From contig JAWXCH010000248.1 of NCBI GenBank assembly GCA_034440595.1, positions 1 through 19,664 on the forward strand: a DNA stretch of 19,664 bases. The letters run 5' to 3'. Source of the stretch: JAWXCH01 sp034440595. GTDB taxonomy: Bacteria > Planctomycetota > Planctomycetia > Pirellulales > JALHPA01. The notes beneath the pieces are model-generated. The model was not told where the DNA came from and searched no databases. It saw only the letters and a program-made list of their open reading frames with translations. Of the stretch, positions 13,477 through 19,664 are shown piece after piece (within the stretch, counting starts at the first letter, position 1; every line of letters begins with the position of its first letter). Both the position numbers and the translations under genes were made by a program.

Positions 13477-16400
13477 ATGCCTGAACAACGTAGTATTCGT
13501 ACTGATGTTTTTGCGCTAGCCCTTTTTGCGCTGTGCGCCTTCTTGTTGGTTTCGCTGACCAGCTACCGCCCGGCGGATGCCAACGGTTCGCTCATTTATC
13601 CTCCGGGTGAGAATGTCCTCAATGCGTGTGGCCGTTCCGGGGCTTTTGTCAGCGAGCTGATGTTCCGGATCGCTGGTGTCGGTGCCTGGTTCATTCTCTT
13701 GTCCCTGGCGGTCGTGGATTTCTTTCTGCTTGGCCGCCGGACTATTACTGAACCGATTTTGCGAACGATCGGTTGGATCATGTCGCTGGTGGGTATCTGT
13801 ACGTTTGCCTCGCTGGCACTGCCCAACGCCGGGCCGGGACCGGTGATTGGCCCTGGTGGCTACATTGGTGCGGCAGGTCGAACGATCTTGGAAATGAACT
13901 TTGCTCATGCCGGTGCGCTGATTCTAACGATCAGCGTCATTCTGTCAGGGCTGCTTTTGTCGACCGACTATTTTCTGATTCGCCTGACGGTGGCGCTAGT
14001 TCGCAAACCAACGCTGCTGGTCGCTCTGGTTGGTCGCAAAGCAATTTCAAAATCGCCATCAGCAGAAAAGACCGCTCCTTCGGTCAAGATCAGGGGACGC
14101 CGTACCGACACGGACGAAGCTGTGCCCGACATCGATCTGGTAACTGAAAAATCCGCCAAAGAACCGGCTGTGCGCGTGCGTGGCAAACGTGGCGATACAG
14201 ATACTGTTGCCACAGTGGCTGATGAAGTGTCAGACACCGAAGTTGAAGATGACGGCGCGAACGAAGAGGCCGATGCCGAGGATGGTGACGCGACCGCGCC
14301 TGTCAAAACCGGTTTAGGTTCCAGATTGGCGTCCGCTCTGCGGATCAAGAATAACGGCAAGAGCGATGCGCGCGATCAGGTTATTGAGGACTTGGAGGCC
14401 GCCAGCCGTAACGACGAAGCGATTGACTACGAGCTTCCGCCAATCGATCTGCTATTGCCAAACGAGACGATCTTCCAAGAGGAGCATGAAAAAGAGGTCC
14501 GTGAAAAAGCCAAAAAGCTGGAGGCGACCTTTCTCAGCTTTGGATTTAAGGTCAAGGTTGTCGAGATTGAAACTGGCCCGGTGATTGCACAGTACGAAGT
14601 GGAACTGGAAGCCGGCCTGCGGCTGTCCAAGATTACCAGTCTGGCCGATGATATCGCGATCGCGCTGCGTGTGCCCAGCGTGCGCATTGTCGCGCCAATC
14701 CCTGGCAAGAACACCCTCGGTATTGAAGTCCCCAATGCCACGCGGCAGTTAGTCCGGCTGCGCGAAGTCATTGAAGAGACTAATGGCAAGGCCAAGAAGA
14801 TGAAAATTCCGATCTTCCTGGGCAAGGACGTAGCCGGCAATCCGATGACGGTCGACCTGGCTACGTTGCCACACTTGCTCATCGCCGGACGGACCGGTAC
14901 CGGTAAGAGCGTTTGCTTGAATTCGATCATCGTCAGCATGCTGATGAGTCGAGGGCCAGACGAAGTGAAGATGCTGATGATCGATCCCAAGATGGTCGAG
15001 CTGAGTCCCTACAAGAGGTTGCCACACCTGATGCACCCGGTGGTGACCGACATGCGTAAGGCCGAGGCGATTCTGGCCTGGGGCGTTGAAAAAATGGAAG
15101 AACGATATGCGCTCTTGGCGCGTGCCGGTGTTCGCCATATCAGTAGTTATAACCAGCTTGGCGAAGAAGAGTTGATGGATCGCTTGCAGCCCGAAACGGA
15201 TGAAGAGCGCAAGAGTATCCCATTGAGCTTGCCGTATATTGTCATTGTGGCAGACGAAATTGCGGACTTAATGATGACCTCGGGTAAGGAAGTCGAGCAG
15301 CACATTATTCGTCTGGCGCAGAAGAGTCGTGCGGTCGGTATCCATCTGATACTGGCAACGCAAAAACCAACGGTCGACGTGATCACCGGGCTGATCAAGT
15401 CGAACTTGCCGGCACGCATTGCGTTCCAGGTGGCCAGCCGGACAGATAGTCGCGTCGTGCTGGATGAAATGGGAGCAGACAAACTGCTTGGCAACGGCGA
15501 TATGCTGTTCCTCTGGCCAGGGACCAGCACGCTCTTGCGCGGGCAGGGTACCTATCTGAGCGACGACGAAATCAATCGCGTGGTTGACTTTGTCAGTACC
15601 ACCGAGCCGCAATTTGCCAAGGAACTGGTTACGCTCAAGCCGAAGGACGATGGTACTGGCAAGACGGGTGCCGACCTGAAAAGCCGTGATGAGCTGTACG
15701 AGTCAGCCATTGATGTGGTCATTCGCGAGGGGCGCGGTAGTGTCTCGCTGTTGCAGCGCGCCTTGGGAATTGGTTACGGCCGTGCAGCGCGGCTGGTGGA
15801 CTACATGGCAGAAGATGGCATCGTCGGAGAGTACAACGGTTCCCAGGCCAGAGAAGTGCTGATCACGCTGGAGCAGTGGGCCGCAATGAGTGGCGAGCAA
15901 GTTGAAGCGCCTGCGGCGCCACCAAAGGCGAAAAAGAACCGCATCAAGCCTCTGCCGGTCAGCGCGGATGAGTTAGTGGACGACGACTCCTACGACCGGT
16001 CGGAGATGGATAGCGACAGCGAAGATGATGACGAGCCAGATCATGATCCGGACGACGATCCAGGTCCGGTGGACCGATCCGGCTCAAGTAGTCGCGCACG
16101 AGGCAGCGGAGCGAGTAGCCTGAAAGGCCCTTCGACGCGTAGCACGACAGTTCGTGGAACGCCGGCTGCACAGCAAGATATAGACGAATACGACTCGGAG
16201 GAAGACGAGGACTACGAAGAGAGTGACGACGAGTACGATGATGAGGCAGACGAAATAGAAGATGACTCCGAAGTCTCAGATGCTTTCGACGAGGCGGAGG
16301 CAGACGACGATGTCGAAGATGAATCGTGCGAAGATGAGGATGAACCTGTGCCGGTTACTAGGCGAGGCACAAAGTCAAAGCGTTCCCAGACGATCCAGAT

Positions 16401-16536
16401 TTCCGACTCCAAGCCGGCTGCGGGGCAGTCTGAATCCGGCGGTGGCTCAGGGTCGGGTATCAATCCGGCACTGCTGGAGCGGTTGCAGCAGAAGAAACTT
16501 CAACAGGCTGCCGCGAACCGGCGAAAATCGGCCTGA
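13477..16536 (+). CDS. ftsK: DNA translocase FtsK/SpoIIIE with acidic C-terminal tail
   Basis: This 1019-residue membrane-anchored motor pumps chromosomal DNA through the closing division site. Four hydrophobic segments lie at about 11-29, 56-85, 96-115 and 145-163. An acidic linker (about 200-330) holds a duplicated VKIRGRRTDTD / VRVRGKRGDTD motif. The alpha domain starts near YELPPIDLL, and the RecA-like motor has Walker A GRTGTGKS (471-478) and Walker B VIVADE (D593, E594). The DNA-reading gamma winged helix spans about 735-797 (SVSLLQRALGIGYGRAARLV). Gamma normally ends the protein; here about 222 residues follow, first very acidic (about 838-958), then basic, ending ALLERLQQKKLQQAAANRRK. 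I chose the ATG at 13477 (MPEQRS); ATGs at 13468 and 13444 are alternatives. Confidence 0.95.
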   Translation: MPEQRSIRTDVFALALFALCAFLLVSLTSYRPADANGSLIYPPGENVLNACGRSGAFVSELMFRIAGVGAWFILLSLAVVDFFLLGRRTITEPILRTIGWIMSLVGICTFASLALPNAGPGPVIGPGGYIGAAGRTILEMNFAHAGALILTISVILSGLLLSTDYFLIRLTVALVRKPTLLVALVGRKAISKSPSAEKTAPSVKIRGRRTDTDEAVPDIDLVTEKSAKEPAVRVRGKRGDTDTVATVADEVSDTEVEDDGANEEADAEDGDATAPVKTGLGSRLASALRIKNNGKSDARDQVIEDLEAASRNDEAIDYELPPIDLLLPNETIFQEEHEKEVREKAKKLEATFLSFGFKVKVVEIETGPVIAQYEVELEAGLRLSKITSLADDIAIALRVPSVRIVAPIPGKNTLGIEVPNATRQLVRLREVIEETNGKAKKMKIPIFLGKDVAGNPMTVDLATLPHLLIAGRTGTGKSVCLNSIIVSMLMSRGPDEVKMLMIDPKMVELSPYKRLPHLMHPVVTDMRKAEAILAWGVEKMEERYALLARAGVRHISSYNQLGEEELMDRLQPETDEERKSIPLSLPYIVIVADEIADLMMTSGKEVEQHIIRLAQKSRAVGIHLILATQKPTVDVITGLIKSNLPARIAFQVASRTDSRVVLDEMGADKLLGNGDMLFLWPGTSTLLRGQGTYLSDDEINRVVDFVSTTEPQFAKELVTLKPKDDGTGKTGADLKSRDELYESAIDVVIREGRGSVSLLQRALGIGYGRAARLVDYMAEDGIVGEYNGSQAREVLITLEQWAAMSGEQVEAPAAPPKAKKNRIKPLPVSADELVDDDSYDRSEMDSDSEDDDEPDHDPDDDPGPVDRSGSSSRARGSGASSLKGPSTRSTTVRGTPAAQQDIDEYDSEEDEDYEESDDEYDDEADEIEDDSEVSDAFDEAEADDDVEDESCEDEDEPVPVTRRGTKSKRSQTIQISDSKPAAGQSESGGGSGSGINPALLERLQQKKLQQAAANRRKSA

Positions 16537-16629
16537 TTGTCGAATAATCTCTGCAATACATTGCGAACCAAAAGCTCGCGACTGGTGTCAGAAAGGCAGC
16601 CCAGCGGTGCAACTTGGCCTGACTTTCGG

Positions 16630-16658
16630 TTGACCGCCCGGCGTTTTACAGGTAACCT
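16630..16658 (+). promoter_or_regulatory. Possible promoter for the cimA leader transcript
   Basis: TTGACC (16630-16635, five of six bases of the -35 consensus) is followed after 17 bp by TAACCT (16653-16658, three of six of the -10). The -10-like sequence overlaps the first of two GGTAACC palindromes (16651-16657 and 16665-16671) whose starts are 14 bp apart. Transcription from here would include the whole leader ORF and attenuator. The -10 match is poor. Confidence 0.3.
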
Positions 16659-16708
16659 TATCTAGGTAACCAACTTCATCTGCCACGTTTTTTTGGCTGG
16701 AATTTGCA

Positions 16709-16813
16709 ATGCTAGCGGCTGCCCGTTCATTTTCGAAGAGTGACGATGGAATTGCGGTGCCCTGCGCAATTTGCGTCGCGATTATTATTCAAATTTCGGA
16801 GGTCCGGCCATAA
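16709..16813 (+). CDS. Putative Ile/Val-rich leader peptide of cimA
   Basis: A 34-codon ORF starts at ATG 16709 and ends at TAA 16811-16813. The first half is unremarkable (MLAAARSFSKSDDG), but the second reads IAVPCAICVAIIIQISEVRP, with six isoleucines (all ATT) and four valines in 20 residues, including three consecutive ATT codons (16781-16789). A GTG at 16757 could start a shorter version. The stop codon touches a segment (AGGGC, 16813-16817) that can pair with the 5' arm of the terminator before cimA. Because cimA makes the isoleucine precursor citramalate, this is what an attenuation leader should look like. The ribosome binding site is weak (TGGA about 8 nt upstream). Nothing proves translation. 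Confidence 0.6.
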   Translation: MLAAARSFSKSDDGIAVPCAICVAIIIQISEVRP

Positions 16814-16882
16814 GGGCAACGTGGATTTTACACGCTGTGAATTAGCCCTGTGGTCGAGATGACCTTCAGGGCTGTTTTTTTT
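16759..16882 (+). promoter_or_regulatory. Putative ribosome-mediated transcription attenuator of cimA
   Basis: Four complementary segments occur in order: 1, GCCCT (16759-16763); 2, AGGGC (16813-16817); 3, GCCCT (16845-16849); 4, AGGGC (16868-16872). Pairing 3:4 gives the terminator, extended to 7 bp. Pairing 2:3, enclosing a CGTG/CACG hairpin (16820-16823 with 16831-16834), would prevent it. Segment 2 begins at the last base of the leader stop codon. A ribosome that reaches the stop should cover it and favour termination, while one stalled at the ATT run would leave it free and favour readthrough. The 5-bp complementarities could arise by chance, so the case rests mainly on the whole arrangement. 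Confidence 0.6.
16844..16882 (+). terminator. Intrinsic terminator upstream of cimA
   Basis: AGCCCTG (16844-16850) pairs with CAGGGCT (16867-16873), with an inner GGTC/GACC stem (16852-16855 with 16861-16864) around GAGAT. It is followed by G and eight Ts (16875-16882). This is the best intrinsic terminator in the window. It lies 46 nt before the cimA ATG and 307 nt after the ftsK stop, so it is better placed to control cimA than merely to end ftsK. Confidence 0.85.
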
Positions 16883-16928
16883 GAGACGCTACACTCTAAT
16901 TCATTCTGCTATCTTCGCGAGCCTATTT

Positions 16929-18539
16929 ATGCGACGCATCCAAATCTACGACACCACATTACGAGACGGCAGCCAGGGGGAAGGTGTCAACTTTTCGCTC
17001 CAGGATAAGCTGCTGATCACGCAGCGATTGGATAGTTTGGGTGTCGACTACATTGAGGGAGGCTATCCCCTCTCCAACGAGAAAGACACACAGTATTTTC
17101 AGCGAGTTGGTAGCCTCAACCTCAAACACTCGCGCGTCTGTGCATTTGGCATGACACGACGCAAAGGAATCGCCGCCAGCGCCGATCCGGGCATGAAGGC
17201 GCTGCTACAGTCCGGGGCCAAGACGATCACGATCGTTGGTAAGACTTCGGCATTCCACGTGACCGAAGTGCTGCGCGTCACGCGGGAAGAAAACCTGGCG
17301 ATGATCGGCGACACGATCCGCTACCTTTGCGAACAAGGGCGCGAGGTGTTTTACGATGCTGAGCATTTCTTTGACGGCTGGAAGTTGGACCCGGACTACG
17401 CGCTATTAACCATTCGCGCTGCGGCCGAGGCGGGCTGCTCGATCGTTGTGCTGTGCGATACCAATGGCGGTACCATGCCCGAAGAGGTCTCGCGACTTAC
17501 CTTGGCCGCTCAGGCCGGGCTGAACGTGCCGGTTGGGATTCACTGTCACAACGACTGCGATCTAGCCACGGCTAATTCGCTGGCAGCGGTCGATGCGGGG
17601 GCGGTTCAGGTGCAGGGGACGATCAATGGAGTTGGCGAACGCTGCGGCAATGCGGACCTGATTTCGGTGACTGCAAACCTGGCGGTTAAGAAGCAAGGGT
17701 ACGAGGTTTTGCAGGCGGATGGCGTGCGGCATCTGACTGAGTTGTCGCGATATGTCTATGAAATCGCCAATATGAATTTTCGCGCTGGTCAGCCGTTTGT
17801 CGGCCAGAGTGCGTTTGCTCATAAAGGGGGAATGCATGTTCACGCCATCGCGCGTGCCACCAGTAGCTACGAGCACATCATGCCTGAGCAGGTTGGCAAC
17901 GAGCGGCGCATCCTGGTCAGTGAGCTGTCCGGCAGGTCGAACATCATGGAGTTGACCAAGCAGTACAACTTGCAGGATGACAAGAAGCTGATGGATGACA
18001 TCCTGGCGCGGGTCGTGGCCATGGAAAACCAAGGCTATCAGTTTGAGGCAGCCGAGGCGTCTTTTGACCTGTTGGTACGCCGCCTGGCAGGGCTGTTTTC
18101 GCCACACTTTGAACGCCAGTCTTACCACGTCAAAGTCGAAAGCGACCTCCAGGGGGACTTGAAGACCGTGGCGACGGTCAAGCTGAAGATTGGCGAAGCG
18201 CTGCGGCATGAAGTGGCTGAGGGTGACGGCCCGGTGAATGCCTTGGACGCGGCTTTGCGCAAGGCGCTGTCGTCTACTTATCCGAGTCTGGCCGACATGA
18301 GTCTGGTCGATTACAAGGTCCGCGTGATCAATTCCGAAGCCGGCACCGCCGCCGGCGTACGCGTTGTGATTGAAAGCCGCGACGCCGATGATGTTTGGGG
18401 GACGGTTGGCGTGAGCGAGAACGTCATCGAGGCAAGCTGGCTCGCGTTGGCGGACTCTTTTCAGTACAAATTATGCAAGGACGAGCAGCGAGCCGGCACT
18501 GTTAAATCGGCCGATCGCGTTGCTGCTCCGACTGCCTAG
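16929..18539 (+). CDS. cimA: Citramalate synthase
   Basis: This 536-residue cytosolic enzyme condenses acetyl-CoA with pyruvate to (R)-citramalate (EC 2.3.3.21), the first step of the threonine-independent route to isoleucine. The N-terminal TIM barrel shows DTTLRDGSQ (8-16), the metal-binding HCHND (205-209), GVGERCGNADL with N241, and FAHKGGMHVHA. The C-terminal third (about 390-520) matches the LeuA-type allosteric domain, the site of feedback inhibition by isoleucine in this family. The internal sequence and 536-residue length favour the CimA subgroup over 2-isopropylmalate synthase. I chose the ATG at 16929, because an in-frame TTG at 16881 lies inside the terminator T tract. The leader suggests isoleucine-controlled transcription attenuation. 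Confidence 0.92.
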   Translation: MRRIQIYDTTLRDGSQGEGVNFSLQDKLLITQRLDSLGVDYIEGGYPLSNEKDTQYFQRVGSLNLKHSRVCAFGMTRRKGIAASADPGMKALLQSGAKTITIVGKTSAFHVTEVLRVTREENLAMIGDTIRYLCEQGREVFYDAEHFFDGWKLDPDYALLTIRAAAEAGCSIVVLCDTNGGTMPEEVSRLTLAAQAGLNVPVGIHCHNDCDLATANSLAAVDAGAVQVQGTINGVGERCGNADLISVTANLAVKKQGYEVLQADGVRHLTELSRYVYEIANMNFRAGQPFVGQSAFAHKGGMHVHAIARATSSYEHIMPEQVGNERRILVSELSGRSNIMELTKQYNLQDDKKLMDDILARVVAMENQGYQFEAAEASFDLLVRRLAGLFSPHFERQSYHVKVESDLQGDLKTVATVKLKIGEALRHEVAEGDGPVNALDAALRKALSSTYPSLADMSLVDYKVRVINSEAGTAAGVRVVIESRDADDVWGTVGVSENVIEASWLALADSFQYKLCKDEQRAGTVKSADRVAAPTA

Positions 18540-18552
18540 GCTGCCACGGCTA

Positions 18553-18592
18553 CCACGCGGCCAATGGTCAGCGTCTGGCTGGTGGCTGTTTT
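18553..18592 (+). terminator. Possible weak terminator after cimA
   Basis: CCAC (18553-18556) and GGCCA (18559-18563) pair with TGGCT (18576-18580) and GTGG (18582-18585), including one G-T pair. CTG and four Ts (18589-18592) follow. It begins 14 nt after the cimA stop codon and lies before valS. The short T tract makes complete termination doubtful. Confidence 0.4.
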
Positions 18593-18650
18593 AGATCACT
18601 TTGAATTCACCCGTTCGTAATTGTGCAGGCTAAAATCTGCACCGATCCAT

Positions 18651-19664
18651 ATGTCCACTCCCCCCGTTTCGACGCCTGCCGCAAATTCTTCCGCCGCTGA
18701 GGCTCCCGCTGCACAGGCTGAGTTGCCCAAGCAGTTTGAACACGCGGCGGCGCAAGAAAAGTGGTTACAGCACTGGGAATCTACCGGTTTGTTTCACGCG
18801 GTGCCGAACGATCCCAAGCGGCCAATACCGTTTTCGATCGTTATTCCGCCTCCGAACGTAACCGGGGCCTTGCACCTTGGCCATGCGCTGAACAACACGC
18901 TGCAGGATATTTTGATCCGCACCAAACGGATGCAAGGATTCAATGCCCTCTGGATGCCGGGGACCGACCATGCGGGCATTGCCACGCAAGCGGTGGTGGA
19001 ACGCCGCATTCTGGAGGAGGAGAAGCAAAGTCGCCACGAGCTTGGCCGAGATCGGCTGGTCCAGCGTATCTGGCAATGGAAGGACCAGTACGAAGCCAGA
19101 ATCCTTGAACAACTCAAACAGATGGGGTGCAGTTGCGACTTTCAGCGAACGCGATTCACGCTGGATGAAATGTGTGCCAAGGCGGTCCGGCGGACGTTTT
19201 TCAGCATGTTCAAGGACGACTTGATCTATCGCGGCAAGCGACTGGTCAACTGGGACACGTTTTTGCAAACCGCGGTCAGCGATGACGAAGTTTTTCATGA
19301 GACGGTAAAGGGGCATTTTTGGCATTTGAAGTATCCGATTGCTCCACCAGAACGCGGCCAGAAAAGCTTTCCAAATGAACCCAAATATGTGATTGTGGCG
19401 ACCACACGCCCTGAGACGATGCTGGGCGATACGGCAGTTGCGGTTCATCCCGATCCGGCGGCGGCGCTGGACGCGGTAGAGGCTGAGCTGACACAAAAAC
19501 TGGCGGCTGCAGCGAACAAAGACAAGGCGGATGTTCAAAAACAACTGGACGATTTGGCCGAACGGCGCAAGACCGTACTGCCGGGGCTGATCATCCTGCG
19601 CGATATGGCGAAGGCCGGTCGCTGCGTAAAATTGCCGCTTGTCAACAAGCCAATTCGATTGGTC
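18651..19664 (+). CDS. valS: Valyl-tRNA synthetase, N-terminal part (cut by window edge)
   Basis: The frame stays open for 338 codons from the ATG at 18651 to the window end, so this is the first part of a class I synthetase that charges tRNA-Val and edits mischarged threonine. An Ala/Pro-rich extension of about 24 residues precedes the catalytic start QFEHAAAQEKWLQHWESTGL. The nucleotide-binding motif is PPPNVTGALHLGHAL (66-80, HLGH at 75-78), followed by MPGTDHAGIATQ (102-113). The editing domain begins with ATTRPETMLGDTAVAVHP (250-267). After that comes a charged, Ala-rich, probably helical stretch (about 268-325) where typical ValS proteins have only a short link. The KMSKS motif and anticodon domain lie outside the window. 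Confidence 0.95.
   Translation, partial: MSTPPVSTPAANSSAAEAPAAQAELPKQFEHAAAQEKWLQHWESTGLFHAVPNDPKRPIPFSIVIPPPNVTGALHLGHALNNTLQDILIRTKRMQGFNALWMPGTDHAGIATQAVVERRILEEEKQSRHELGRDRLVQRIWQWKDQYEARILEQLKQMGCSCDFQRTRFTLDEMCAKAVRRTFFSMFKDDLIYRGKRLVNWDTFLQTAVSDDEVFHETVKGHFWHLKYPIAPPERGQKSFPNEPKYVIVATTRPETMLGDTAVAVHPDPAAALDAVEAELTQKLAAAANKDKADVQKQLDDLAERRKTVLPGLIILRDMAKAGRCVKLPLVNKPIRLV

Noticed and set aside
16212..16463. A minus-strand frame full of Ser within ftsK
   Set aside because: It is the antisense shadow of the Asp/Glu-rich tail; GAC/GAG/GAT codons read backwards give Ser-rich strings.
16746..16861. A second leader ORF (ATG 16746) overlapping the Ile-rich one in another frame, with two TTA codons and a stop inside the terminator loop
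   Set aside because: Its composition is not enriched for branched-chain residues beyond LL, and a ribosome reaching its stop would sit in the terminator itself. The Ile/Val-rich frame fits attenuation geometry better.
18540..18650. A T-box or other tRNA-sensing leader before valS
   Set aside because: The gap is only 111 bp, and no T-box sequence or specifier stem was found, just a weak hairpin with four Ts.
1..19664. CRISPR array, insertion sequence or prophage
   Set aside because: No regularly spaced repeat-spacer series, transposase, integrase or phage structural motif was seen. The repeats present are short palindromes.

Overview
The window looks like chromosomal DNA of a planctomycete, probably a relative of the Pirellulales. 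The reasons are a leucine-rich-repeat protein with the SLRSLL-type N-terminal membrane anchor common in that phylum, a housekeeping set that fits (ScpA, DapL, FtsK, CimA, ValS), and many short palindromic intergenic repeats such as AACCCGAAGCGCCAGCGAGG. I see no phage, transposase, CRISPR array or rRNA. The phylum assignment is inference from family knowledge.

Layout. Positions 1-502 hold no convincing gene but carry repeat fragments and a terminator-like hairpin. A membrane-anchored LRR protein (503-1948) follows, then a cluster of hairpins. On the minus strand lie scpA (2560-3342) and a small two-helix membrane protein. A structured intergenic stretch (about 3579-3742) precedes a pentapeptide-repeat protein (3809-4474). 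A 52-bp direct repeat separates that gene from a minus-strand free methionine-R-sulfoxide reductase. The LL-diaminopimelate aminotransferase gene dapL (5530-6765) comes next. A tight two-gene unit then encodes a STAS-domain protein and a GspE/PilB-type ATPase (6901-8504). Converging on it, across a perfect 20-bp inverted repeat, is an M42 aminopeptidase (minus). A Wzz/GumC-like chain-length protein (minus) and a CelD-type GNAT protein (plus) are divergent and probably both serve exopolysaccharide production. A large ftsK (13477-16536) has an unusual acidic C-terminal tail. The window ends with cimA (16929-18539) and the 5' part of valS (18651 to the edge).

The most interesting signal is the cimA leader. 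A 34-codon ORF (16709-16813) has an Ile/Val-rich C-terminal half that includes three consecutive ATT codons. It is followed by a mutually exclusive set of complementary segments and a strong intrinsic terminator with an eight-T tract, 46 nt before the cimA start codon. This is the architecture of ribosome-mediated transcription attenuation, placed before the gene that commits carbon to isoleucine through citramalate. Other items of interest are a hairpin with a possible pseudoknot before the pentapeptide gene, the STAS plus secretion-ATPase pair, the FtsK tail, and several dispersed repeat families.
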